A stretch of DNA of 64,000 bases from Streptomyces griseoluteus (GTDB taxonomy: Bacteria > Actinomycetota > Actinomycetes > Streptomycetales > Streptomycetaceae). The notes below the pieces were generated by a model. The model did no database searches. It saw only the letters and a program-made list of their open reading frames with translations, and had not been told where the DNA came from. Both the position numbers and the translations under genes were made by a program. Each line of letters opens with the position of its first letter. Position 1 is the first letter of the stretch. Location: positions 48,233-112,232 of the forward strand of contig JOBE01000018.1 of the NCBI GenBank assembly GCA_000717735.1. The letters run 5' to 3'. Positions 47,269 to 55,060 of the stretch are shown here, in pieces.

Positions 47269-47508
47269 TCCCGCCGGATCACCCGAGAGACGTCCCGTAC
47301 AACGACGTACGGAACTGAGCGCGGCGCCCCCCGAATGTCCCCGACCGGACGACTGGGTGGGCGCCGATGCGCGTCCCGGGGGAGTTTCCGGAGACCGTCG
47401 ACGGCACGCCCGTAGACTGCCGTTCGTGGCGGAGGGGAAGACGGCGAGGGGGCCGGGGCCGCCACAGCCGCCGGGGTTTCCCGGCGACCGTCGGAGGGGG
47501 AGACGTCC

Positions 47509-48228
47509 ATGGCACTGAGTCTGCGGAAGGTCGAGGAGACCGCGCCCGCCCTGGTGAGCCTCTACAAGGAGGCCGGGGCCTCGCTCCAGCGGCACGGGAT
47601 CAGCGGGCAGCGCGTCGCCCTCTACCTCGTCGTCGACTACTCGGGATCGATGAAGCCGTACTACAACAGCGGCGCCGTCCAGGCCCTCGCCGACCGCGTC
47701 CTCGGACTCGCCGCACAGCTCGACGACGACGGAAGCGTCCCGGTCGTCTTCTTCTCCACCGACATCGACGCCGAGACCGACATCCGGCTCGACGACCACG
47801 CCGGCCGCATCGACCGGATCGTCAGCGGACTCGGCCACATGGGCAAGACCAGCTACCACCTCGCCATGGACGCCGTCATCGACCACTACCTGGACAGCGG
47901 CTCCACCGCGCCCGCGCTCGTCGTCTTCCAGACCGACGGCGGGCCGATCAACAAGCTCGCCGCCGAGCGGTACGTGTGCAAGGCCGCCCGGCTGCCCCTC
48001 TTCTGGCAGTTCATCGGCTTCGGAGACCCCGCCGGCCGCCAGTTCGAGTTCCTGCGCAGGCTCGACGAGCTGGCCGTCCCCGCGAAGCGCCCCGTCGACA
48101 ACTCCGGCTTCTTCCACGCCGGTCAGGACCCGAGCCGGATCCCGGACGCGGAGCTGTACGACCGGGTCGTCGCCGACTTCCCGGCCTGGCTCACCGCCGC
48201 CCGTAACCAGGGCATCGTCCGCTCATGA
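47509..48228 (+). CDS. VWA-domain protein, tellurium-resistance (TerF/TerY) type
   Basis: 239-aa von Willebrand A protein. The metal-ion-dependent adhesion site is complete: DYSGSMKPYY near residues 44-53 (DxSxS), GKTSYHLAM (the Thr), and VVFQTDGGPINK (the Asp). ALSLRKVEETAPALVSLYKEAG is the N-terminal helix shared with VWA proteins of ter-type stress clusters. No TerD paralogues lie next to it. Probably a cytoplasmic scaffold in stress signalling. ATG behind GGAGGGGGAGA. The 240 bp between gltD and this gene contains no gene I can support. Confidence 0.87.
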   Translation: MALSLRKVEETAPALVSLYKEAGASLQRHGISGQRVALYLVVDYSGSMKPYYNSGAVQALADRVLGLAAQLDDDGSVPVVFFSTDIDAETDIRLDDHAGRIDRIVSGLGHMGKTSYHLAMDAVIDHYLDSGSTAPALVVFQTDGGPINKLAAERYVCKAARLPLFWQFIGFGDPAGRQFEFLRRLDELAVPAKRPVDNSGFFHAGQDPSRIPDAELYDRVVADFPAWLTAARNQGIVRS

Positions 48229-48267
48229 GACCGCCCACGCCTCCCCACCAGGAGGCCGGAGGTCCCC

Positions 48268-48663
48268 GTGAAGATCGGTGAACTCGCGCGCGAGACCGGA
48301 GTGAGCGTACGGCTGCTCCGCTACTACGAGGAGCAGGGCCTCCTCGGCTCCGAGCGCACCCCCGGCGGGCACCGGCTGTACGGTCCCGACGCCCCCGCCG
48401 TCGTCCGCCGCATCCGGACCCTGCTCGGCGCCGGGCTGCCGACCCGGGTCATCGCCGAGGTCCTGGACTGCGTCTGCGGCAGCGAGGCGGAGATCGAGCC
48501 CTGCCTCAGTCCGATGCTCGTCGCCCGGCTCGACGCCATCGACGAGGAGATCCACGACCTCCAGGGCGCCCGCTCCTCTCTCGCGGCGCTCGTGGCGGCG
48601 ACCGAGGGACCGCTGACCGGCGGGAAAGCGGTGGTCCCGGGCGGGAGCCGCGGGCGATCATGA
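48268..48663 (+). CDS. MerR family transcriptional regulator
   Basis: 131-aa regulator. KIGELARETGVSVRLLRYYEEQGLL and RTPGGHRLYGPDAPAVVRRI form the winged HTH. The C-terminal dimer helix is short and carries CVCGSEAEIEPCLSP, with three Cys that might sense metal or redox state. Its stop overlaps the VOC gene (ATGA), which is therefore its likely co-regulated partner. Starts at GTG 48268 behind AGGAGG. Confidence 0.9.
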   Translation: MKIGELARETGVSVRLLRYYEEQGLLGSERTPGGHRLYGPDAPAVVRRIRTLLGAGLPTRVIAEVLDCVCGSEAEIEPCLSPMLVARLDAIDEEIHDLQGARSSLAALVAATEGPLTGGKAVVPGGSRGRS

Positions 48664-49043
48664 GACCCATGACTTCTCTCGTACGACACGTGACCATCGA
48701 CTGCGCCGACGCCGACGCCCTGGCCGCCTTCTGGGCGCAGGTCCTCGACGCCGAGGTCACCGCGGAGGACGGGGTCGGCGACCCCGAGGTCGTGTCGCCC
48801 GGTGCCGCCCTCCTCTTCATCCAGGTGCCCGAGGAGAAGGTGGTGAAGAACCGCGTCCACCTCGACCTCCAGCCGCAGGACCGGACCCGCGACGAGGAGA
48901 TCGAGCGGCTGCTCGGCCTCGGCGCCACCCTCGTCGACGACCGGAGGAACCCGGACGGCACCGGCTGGGCGACCCTCGCGGACCCGGAGGGCAACGAGTT
49001 CTGCGTCGAGCGCAACGCGGCGGAGCGCGCCGCCACCTCCTGA
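48660..49043 (+). CDS. VOC family protein (glyoxalase-like)
   Basis: 127-aa single vicinal-oxygen-chelate module: HVTIDCADADALAAFWAQVL at the start and GWATLADPEGNEFCVER at the end, with the conserved His/Glu metal positions. This type, often DUF4440-like or glyoxalase-like, is frequent in Streptomyces with unknown substrate. ATGA overlap with merR; MTSLVRH at 48669 is an alternative start. Confidence 0.88.
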   Translation: MRPMTSLVRHVTIDCADADALAAFWAQVLDAEVTAEDGVGDPEVVSPGAALLFIQVPEEKVVKNRVHLDLQPQDRTRDEEIERLLGLGATLVDDRRNPDGTGWATLADPEGNEFCVERNAAERAATS

Positions 49044-49115
49044 GGCAGGCGGGACCCCGGAACGTCCGGAGTAATCCGGACAGTGGCTGTCGGGTATCCG
49101 GTGTTTCCTGGTCGC

Positions 49116-49631
49116 ATGGGAGACACCGGAACCACCTGGTCCGCCTTCGAGGCCGCCGAACCCGAACTCGCCGCGACCGTCCGCGCACGCTTCGGGCAGT
49201 ACACCCACCACGTCCTCGCCACCGTCCGCAAGGACGGCTCGCCCCGGATCAGCGGCATCGAGGCCGACTTCCGCTTCGGCGAACTCTGGCTCGGCATGAT
49301 GCCGAACTCCCGCAAAGCCCTCGACCTGCGCCGCGACCCCCGTTTCGCCCTGCTCGCCAACCCCGGCGCCGGCACCGACATGGGCGGCGGGGACGTCCGC
49401 GTTTCCGGGCGTGCGGTCGAGGTCACCGACCCCGCGACCGTCGACCGGTACGCGGCCGAGGCGGGCGCGCCCCTGCCGTTCCACCTCTTCCGGGTCGAGC
49501 CGACCGAGGTCGTACGGACCTGGGTGGACGGTGACGAGATGGTCCTCCACAGCTGGGCGCGGGGGCGACCGACCCGGACGTACCGGCGCGGCAACGACGA
49601 CAGCCCGCCGCGCCGGGTGTTGCCCGCGTAG
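49116..49631 (+). CDS. pyridoxamine 5'-phosphate oxidase-like flavin/F420-binding protein
   Basis: 171-aa split-barrel protein. HHVLATVRKDGSPRISGIEADFRFGELWLGMMPNSRKALDLRRDPRFALLANPG is characteristic of the PNPOx-like/FDOR family that binds FMN, F420 or haem in actinobacteria. It is not the vitamin B6 enzyme itself. ATG 49116. The KstR2-like TetR gene starts 15 nt after its stop, suggesting one transcript. Confidence 0.85.
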   Translation: MGDTGTTWSAFEAAEPELAATVRARFGQYTHHVLATVRKDGSPRISGIEADFRFGELWLGMMPNSRKALDLRRDPRFALLANPGAGTDMGGGDVRVSGRAVEVTDPATVDRYAAEAGAPLPFHLFRVEPTEVVRTWVDGDEMVLHSWARGRPTRTYRRGNDDSPPRRVLPA

Positions 49632-49646
49632 GACCAGAATGGGCGT

Positions 49647-50291
49647 GTGTCAGCGACCAAGAAGAAGACCCAGGCGAATGCCGCGCCCGAGCGGCGCCGC
49701 GAACTCCTCGACATTGCGGCCGAGGTGTTCGCCGCCCAGGGGTACAACGCCACCACCGTCCGCAAGATCGCGGACGCCGCCGGGATGCTCGCCGGCAGCC
49801 TCTACTACCACTTCGACTCCAAGGAGTCGATGCTCGACGAGATCCTCTCCACCTTCCTCGACGAGCTGTGGCAGGGGTACGACGCCGTCCTCGCCGCCGG
49901 GCTCGGCCCCCGCGAGACCATCGAGGCCCTCGTCACCGAGTCCTTCCGCGAGATCGACCGGCACCGCGCCGCCGTCGCCATCTACCAGAAGGAGTCCCGG
50001 CACCTCACCGACCAGCCCCGCTTCCACTACCTCACCGACTCGCAGCACAAGTTCGAGAAGGCCTGGCTGGGAACCCTGGAGCGGGGCGTCGCGGCCGGAG
50101 TCTTCCGCGCCGACCTCGACGTCCGCCTCACCTACCGCTTCGTCCGCGACACCGTCTGGGTCGCCGCGTCCTGGTACCGGCCCGGTGGACAGCACAGCCC
50201 CGAGGAGATCGCCCGCCAGTACCTGTCGATGGTCCTCGACGGGGTCGCCGTACGCCCGGCCCGACCGGCCGGAGAGCCCGGCGGGCTGTGA
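49647..50291 (+). CDS. TetR family regulator, KstR2-like
   Basis: 214-aa repressor. HTH: LLDIAAEVFAAQGYNATTVRKIADAAGMLAGSLYYHFDSKESMLDEIL. The ligand domain has IYQKESRHLTDQPRFHYL and RFVRDTVWVAASWYRPGGQHSPEEIARQYLSMVLDGV. Both blocks resemble, from memory, mycobacterial KstR2, which controls degradation of the steroid C/D rings and binds a CoA thioester. A CoA-ester ligand is thus plausible, but no steroid genes are in this window. GTG start. Confidence 0.85.
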   Translation: MSATKKKTQANAAPERRRELLDIAAEVFAAQGYNATTVRKIADAAGMLAGSLYYHFDSKESMLDEILSTFLDELWQGYDAVLAAGLGPRETIEALVTESFREIDRHRAAVAIYQKESRHLTDQPRFHYLTDSQHKFEKAWLGTLERGVAAGVFRADLDVRLTYRFVRDTVWVAASWYRPGGQHSPEEIARQYLSMVLDGVAVRPARPAGEPGGL

Positions 50292-50377
50292 GGTCGCCCA
50301 CGTCGCACCGCCCTGGGCAGGTCTGATCCGTCCGGGCATCGGTCGGGAGGGGCGGGAAGGTTCCCGGGCGCACTATT

Positions 50378-50477
50378 GTTCCGGTAGAGACATCCGGGGC
50401 CCGTATCACGTGTTCCGGTAGACATCCGGAGCCCGCATCGCGTGTTCCGGGTAGAGCAGCCGGGGCCCGCACCGTGC
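50378..50477 (+). repeat. three imperfect tandem repeats in the helicase leader
   Basis: Units start at 50378, 50412 and 50444, each about 32-34 bp: GTTCCGG(G)TAGA...CCGG(G/A)GCCCG followed by (T/C)A(T/C)C or CACC. They precede the DEAD-box gene and end in the hairpin at 50462. The repeats are intergenic and unlike the other repeat families of this window. Confidence 0.7.
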
Positions 50478-50490
50478 AGGTGCGGGCCCC
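50462..50490 (+). promoter_or_regulatory. stable hairpin upstream of the DEAD-box helicase
   Basis: GGGGCCCGCACC-GTGCA-GGTGCGGGCCCC, a perfect 12-bp GC-rich stem with 5-nt loop, 34 nt before the helicase ATG. No T-run. It could be an attenuator or an autoregulatory substrate for the helicase. Confidence 0.55.
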
Positions 50491-50524
50491 CGCTGTGCCG
50501 CGAGCACCGGCCAGAAAGGCACGC

Positions 50525-52231
50525 ATGACCCGCTCCGAACGCCCTCACAAGCGCAGCCCCCGCACCGCCCAGGCGAAGTCCACGTCACAGCCGAAGGCCT
50601 CCCGCGGAGGGCGCCGTCCCACCGCGCCGCCGCCGCCCAGCGAGTTCACGCCGCCGGAGACGGTGACGCCCGCGCTGCCGGCGGTGGCCGCCTTCGCCGA
50701 CCTCGACATGCCCGAGGGCCTGCTGCGGACCCTGGGCGAGCAGGGCGTCACGGAGCCGTTCCCGATCCAGGCCGCGACCCTGCCGAACTCGCTGGCCGGC
50801 CGTGACGTGCTCGGCCGTGGGCGTACCGGATCCGGAAAGACCCTCGCCTTCGGGCTCGCGATCCTCGCCAGGACCGCGGGCCGCCGCGCCGAGCCCACCG
50901 CGCCGCTCGCGCTCGTCCTGGTGCCCACGCGCGAGCTGGCCCAGCAGGTGACCGACGCCCTCACGCCGTACGCCTCCGCGCTGCGGCTGCGGATCACCAC
51001 GGTCGTCGGCGGCATGTCGATCAGCCGGCAGTCCACCGCGCTGCGGCGCGGCGCCGAGGTCCTCATCGCCACCCCCGGCCGGCTCCACGACCTCATCGAG
51101 CGCGGCGACTGCCGCCTCGACCAGGTCGCCGTCACGGTCCTCGACGAGGCCGACCAGATGGCCGACATGGGCTTCCTCCCGCAGGTCACGAAGGTGCTGA
51201 AGCAGGTCGAGCCGGGCGGGCAGCGGCTGCTGTTCTCGGCCACCCTCGACCGGAACATCGACAAGCTCGTCAAGATGTTCCTCGACGACCCGGTCGTGCA
51301 CTCGGTCGACCCGTCGGCCGGCGCGGTCACCACCATGGAGCACCACGTCCTGTACGTGGCCGACGAGACCGACAAGAAGGCCGTCACCCTGCGGATCGCG
51401 GCCCGCGACGGCCGGACGATCCTCTTCATGGACACCAAGCGGTCCGTGGACCGGATGGTCAAGCGCCTCCTCGCGAACGGCGTGCGCGCCTCCGGCCTGC
51501 ACGGCGGCCGCTCGCAGCCGCAGCGCAACCGGACCCTGGACCAGTTCAAGACCGGCCAGGTGACCGCCCTCGTCGCGACGAACGTGGCGGCGCGCGGCAT
51601 CCACGTCGACGACCTCGACATGGTCGTCAACGTCGACCCGCCCATCGACCACAAGGACTACCTGCACCGCGGCGGCCGCACCGCCCGCGCCGGCGAGTCC
51701 GGCAGCGTCTTCACCCTGGTCCTGCCCGAGCAGAAGCGCGACATGGGCCGGCTGATGACGAACGCGGGCATCAGCCCCCGTACGGCGCAGATCAAGTCCA
51801 GCGACGAGCAGCTGATCGAGCTGACCGGCGCGCGGGAGCCCTCGGGCGTCCCGGTCGTCATCGAGACCCCGCAGCCGACCCCGCCCCGCAAGGCGACGGG
51901 CGCCGCGGGCAGCGGCAGCGCCGGCGGCAGCCGCCGGCGCCGCCGTCCGGCCCCCGCCGGCGGGACGGCCGGTACGGGCTCCGGCTCCGGATCGGGTCGT
52001 TCCGGAGCCACCGGCACGGCATCGGGCCGCGCCACGGGTTCCACGGGTCGCGCCGCCGGTTCCACCGGTGGTTCCGGGCGCGGTGCGGGCTCCGGCCGGG
52101 GCGCCGGTACGGGCGGCGGGCGCGGAGCCTCGTCCGGTGCCGGTCGCGCCGGACGTCAGGCGCCGGGCGCCGGGCGCTCGCGGAGCGCGGGCGGCTCGCG
52201 CGGCTCCAGGCCGAGGCCGACCGACTCGTAA
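50525..52231 (+). CDS. DEAD-box RNA helicase
   Basis: 568-aa ATP-dependent RNA helicase. Q-motif region FPIQAATLPNSLAGRDVL, Walker A GRTGSGKT, PTRELAQQ, Walker B VLDEADQM, SATL, ARGIHVDDLDMV and HRGGRTARAG are all intact. The N-terminal 60 residues are basic and disordered. The C-terminal 130 residues form a Gly/Arg/Ser-rich RGG-like tail (GSGSGRSGATG..., GRGAGSGRGAG) typical of RNA-binding tails. ATG 50525 is preferred over a start upstream inside the hairpin. Likely cold-shock or ribosome-assembly role, and possibly autoregulated through its leader. Confidence 0.94.
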   Translation: MTRSERPHKRSPRTAQAKSTSQPKASRGGRRPTAPPPPSEFTPPETVTPALPAVAAFADLDMPEGLLRTLGEQGVTEPFPIQAATLPNSLAGRDVLGRGRTGSGKTLAFGLAILARTAGRRAEPTAPLALVLVPTRELAQQVTDALTPYASALRLRITTVVGGMSISRQSTALRRGAEVLIATPGRLHDLIERGDCRLDQVAVTVLDEADQMADMGFLPQVTKVLKQVEPGGQRLLFSATLDRNIDKLVKMFLDDPVVHSVDPSAGAVTTMEHHVLYVADETDKKAVTLRIAARDGRTILFMDTKRSVDRMVKRLLANGVRASGLHGGRSQPQRNRTLDQFKTGQVTALVATNVAARGIHVDDLDMVVNVDPPIDHKDYLHRGGRTARAGESGSVFTLVLPEQKRDMGRLMTNAGISPRTAQIKSSDEQLIELTGAREPSGVPVVIETPQPTPPRKATGAAGSGSAGGSRRRRRPAPAGGTAGTGSGSGSGRSGATGTASGRATGSTGRAAGSTGGSGRGAGSGRGAGTGGGRGASSGAGRAGRQAPGAGRSRSAGGSRGSRPRPTDS

Positions 52232-52302
52232 CCCCTCGGGGCGGTACGACAGCCCTTGGGGCCGTACGACAGCCCTTGGGCGATACGCCACAGAAGCAGC
52301 GC

Positions 52303-52335
52303 ACACCGGGGTCCTCCGCGAGGGCCCCGGTGGTG
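52303..52335 (+). terminator. terminator after the helicase gene
   Basis: ACCGGGGTCCT-CCGCG-AGGGCCCCGGT, an 11-bp stem with one T-G pair, 70 nt after the stop. Between stop and hairpin a 17-bp direct repeat (GTACGACAGCCCTTGGG) occurs twice, about 23 bp apart. Confidence 0.65.
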
Positions 52336-52437
52336 TGTGCAGACGGTTCGAACATCCCGTGGTGATCGGTTGACTTCCGGAAAATTCGAGCGCGTTGGGC
52401 TTCCGCGGGCTGATCTACGCGCGTCATCATCTGAGCC

Positions 52438-52869
52438 ATGCGAATCCCCCCTCGATTCACCCTCGCCGGCGGCGTCGCCACCGCCCTCCTCTCCTCCCTC
52501 CTCCTCGGCGCCCCGGCCACCGCCGTCGCGGCCCCCACGCCCGGCCCCGCCGCCGTCGTGTCCTCGACCACGGCCACCGCGGCCGTCGGGGACATCTGCT
52601 ACTCCGACCTGCCCAGCCAGGCACACGACACCCTGCGCCTGATCGACGCGGGCGGCCCCTTCCCGTACCGCCAGGACGGCACCGTCTTCCAGAACCGGGA
52701 ACGGATCCTGCCGGCCCACTCGCTCGGCTACTACCACGAGTACACGGTCAAGACCCCGGGCGTCACCACCCGCGGGGCCCGCCGGATCGTGACCGGGGAC
52801 GCGGTGCGGGAGGACTACTACACGTCCGACCACTACGCGTCCTTCGACCTCATCGACCACGACTGCTGA
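52438..52869 (+). CDS. secreted guanyl-specific ribonuclease (RNase Sa family)
   Basis: 143-aa precursor. A signal peptide (basic start, hydrophobic core, cleavage near ATAVAA-AP at 27-34) precedes a mature domain from about 48. PFPYRQDGTVFQNRE and YYHEYTVKTPG are diagnostic of Streptomyces RNase Sa. Catalytic residues align as E101, R116 and H132, and Cys54/Cys143 sit exactly at the Cys7/Cys96 spacing of RNase Sa. It cleaves RNA after G outside the cell. No barstar-type inhibitor gene is seen nearby. Confidence 0.95.
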   Translation: MRIPPRFTLAGGVATALLSSLLLGAPATAVAAPTPGPAAVVSSTTATAAVGDICYSDLPSQAHDTLRLIDAGGPFPYRQDGTVFQNRERILPAHSLGYYHEYTVKTPGVTTRGARRIVTGDAVREDYYTSDHYASFDLIDHDC

Positions 52870-52899
52870 GCCGCTCCGGAACCGTCACCCGCCGAGCCG

Positions 52900-54417
52900 T
52901 CAGACGCGGCGCGGAAACGTCCACTCCAGGCGGGTCCTGACCCGGGGGTCGCGCACGTGCTCGAGGGCGGCCAGTGCCGTCTCCCGCGCCGCGCCCTCCG
53001 GGTCGCCGTCCGCGAGGGCCGACGCCAGCGCGTCCACGGCACGCGGGTCCTGCCGGATCGCCAGCCCGCGCGCCGCCTCCGCCGCCGTCTCCGGATCGGT
53101 GTCGTTGAGCCGCTCGGCGAGCCCCTCCCGTACGAGCGGGGTGTCGTCGGGCAGTTCGGCGAGCGCCAGCGTCGCCCAGTCCCGTACCCGCGCGTCACCG
53201 TCCTCGCTCAGCGTGAGCAGCACCCCGAGCGCCTCTCCGTGCCCGGCCGGCACGATCCCGGCGAGGGCTCCCGCGACCGCCCGCCGTACCGTCGCGTCGG
53301 GATGCCCCGCCGCCGCGAGGAGTTCGGGTACAGCTGCCGGGTCCGCGCACTGCCCGAGCGCCGTCACCACCGAGAGCACGGGCTCCCGGGCCTGCGCCGC
53401 CGACCCCGCCGACCCCGCCGTCTCCCGGGCCTGCACCCCCGCCGCCGCCCACTCCGCCGCGAGCCGCCGCAGCACCGGGACCGCGCTCGGCCCGAAGCCG
53501 GGCAGGGCGCCGAGCACCCGCGCGCCCAGGGCCCGGCGCAGCGGATCGCGGTACGCGCACCACGCGGCCGCCGCCACGAACGTCTCCTCGTCGGCCCGCC
53601 CCGCCAGTTCGGTCACCGCCGTCGTCCAGTCGTCGAGCTCCGGATCGCCGCAGCGCAGGGCCCGCGCCGCCAGCTCCTCGTGCGAGGTGCGCAGGCCGAG
53701 CGCCGCCTCCAGGAGCGTGGCGATGGCCGCGTGGCCGGTCTGGCGGTCGTCACCGCGTCCGGGGGCGCCGTTCTCCCGCAGCAGCTCCACGACGACGGTC
53801 ACTCCGCCGTCCTCCCGCACCCGGCGCACCACGGCCTCGTACGTCTGCCCGCCCTCGTTCCCCGCGACGAGCCCGCGCCGCAGCTCGGCCGCGATGTCGG
53901 CGCCGATCCACCGCCGTGCCTCCCGTAGCGCGGCCTCGCGGGCCTGTGCGCCGTGGTCGAGGAGCGCCCGCACGCAGCCGGTGGAGCCGCGCCGCGCGGC
54001 GGCCACGAGCGGCAGGACCCCGTCGGGACCGCGCCGGTCGGGGTCGGCCCCGTACTCCAGGAGAACCCGGGCCGTGTCGGCGTGCCCGAGCCGCAGCGCC
54101 CACGCCAGGGCCGTGAAGCCGTACGTCTCCTCCTGGTCCGGGTGCGCGCCCGCCGCGAGCAGCGCCCGCGCCACCCCGGTGTGCCCGCCGACGGCCGCCC
54201 CGCACAGCGGCAGTTCGTCGCCCTCCTCGCCGCTGCCCCGGCCCGGATCAGCCCCTGCGGCGAGCAGCACCCGTACGATTCCGGCCTCGGCGCCGACGGC
54301 CGCCCGGTACAGGGCGGTCTCGCCGTCCTCCCGGCCCTCGGGGTCGGCCCCGTCCCGCAGGGCTCGTACGGCCCCGTCCTCGTCCCCGTCCCGGATGGCG
54401 TCGAACAGCGTGCTCAT
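52900..54417 (-). CDS. ankyrin plus HEAT repeat protein
   Basis: 505-aa soluble repeat protein. Residues 1-165 hold about five ankyrin repeats (GETALYRAAVGAEAGIVRVLLAAGADP, GFTALAWALRLGHADTARVLLEYGADP and others). Residues about 290-505 are HEAT-like ([68 protein letters not shown]). The start MSTLFDAIRDGDED is at ATG 54417. A protein-protein interaction scaffold with no catalytic motif. Convergent with the RNase gene, 30 bp between stops; divergent from the GNAT gene. Confidence 0.88.
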   Translation of the reverse strand: MSTLFDAIRDGDEDGAVRALRDGADPEGREDGETALYRAAVGAEAGIVRVLLAAGADPGRGSGEEGDELPLCGAAVGGHTGVARALLAAGAHPDQEETYGFTALAWALRLGHADTARVLLEYGADPDRRGPDGVLPLVAAARRGSTGCVRALLDHGAQAREAALREARRWIGADIAAELRRGLVAGNEGGQTYEAVVRRVREDGGVTVVVELLRENGAPGRGDDRQTGHAAIATLLEAALGLRTSHEELAARALRCGDPELDDWTTAVTELAGRADEETFVAAAAWCAYRDPLRRALGARVLGALPGFGPSAVPVLRRLAAEWAAAGVQARETAGSAGSAAQAREPVLSVVTALGQCADPAAVPELLAAAGHPDATVRRAVAGALAGIVPAGHGEALGVLLTLSEDGDARVRDWATLALAELPDDTPLVREGLAERLNDTDPETAAEAARGLAIRQDPRAVDALASALADGDPEGAARETALAALEHVRDPRVRTRLEWTFPRRV

Positions 54418-54533
54418 GCGTCGACCCTGACCCGCCGTCCGGGTCCGGCGCAAATTCGATTCCGGGCCCGCGCGCCCGCCCGACGGGACCGGCGCATCCC
54501 GCCCTCTCGCACGGCCGTGCCAGAATCGGCCGC

Positions 54534-54992
54534 ATGACGCATGATCACGACGGCGCGGCGCTGAGCGTCGGCCACGGCGACGCCGCACTCGCGAAGCTCC
54601 TGGAGCAGGGGCTCGACGCGTTCAACTTCGCGGCCACCGGCACCACCGCCGAGGACCAGGGCGAGCTGTCGGTGAAGGCCGTCGACGAGACCGGCGACCT
54701 CATCGGCGGGCTCACCGGCTGGACCTGGAGCGGCCTGTTCGGCATCGACATGCTGTGGGTCCGCGAGGGCAGCCGGAAGGACGGCTGGGGGAGCAGGCTC
54801 CTGCGCGCGGCCGAGGACGAGGCCCGGCGGCGCGGCTGCGACCGGGCCACCGTGTCGTCCTTCACCTTCCAGGCCCCGGACTTCTACCGGCGGCACGGGT
54901 ACCTGGAGACCGGACGCGTCCTGGGCATCCCGGGCGGCGCCGAGGACGTCCACTTCCACAAGAGCCTGACCCGGGACGACGACACCCCGTAG
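54534..54992 (+). CDS. GNAT family N-acetyltransferase
   Basis: 152-aa acyltransferase. The acetyl-CoA motif is seen as REGSRKDGWGSRLLRAAEDEARRRGCDRATV (the usual R/QxxGxG/A appears as RKDGWGS). FTFQAPDFYRRHGYLETGRV is the C-terminal signature. Substrate unknown. Short intergenic DNA (116 bp) separates it from the divergent ankyrin gene. Confidence 0.9.
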   Translation: MTHDHDGAALSVGHGDAALAKLLEQGLDAFNFAATGTTAEDQGELSVKAVDETGDLIGGLTGWTWSGLFGIDMLWVREGSRKDGWGSRLLRAAEDEARRRGCDRATVSSFTFQAPDFYRRHGYLETGRVLGIPGGAEDVHFHKSLTRDDDTP

Positions 54993-55026
54993 GCCGCGTC
55001 CGGAAAGCCCCGCCTGAACCGGGGCG

Positions 55027-55060
55027 TAGAGCCTGTCGTTCGGGTCATGCCGGGCCCGCG
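55027..55060. repeat. divergent relative of the MITE terminal repeat
   Basis: TAGAGCCTGTCGTTCGGGTC then ATGCCGGGCCCGCG. It aligns with the 5380 copy (TAGGGCCTGTCCGGCGGATC then ATGGCCGGGCCCGCG) with a few changes. It overlaps the 3' end of the gene at 55045 and supplies its last codons and stop. Confidence 0.5.

Noticed and set aside
50378..50477. Possible CRISPR array from three repeats before the helicase
   Set aside because: Units are contiguous, imperfect and without unique spacers; no cas genes nearby.
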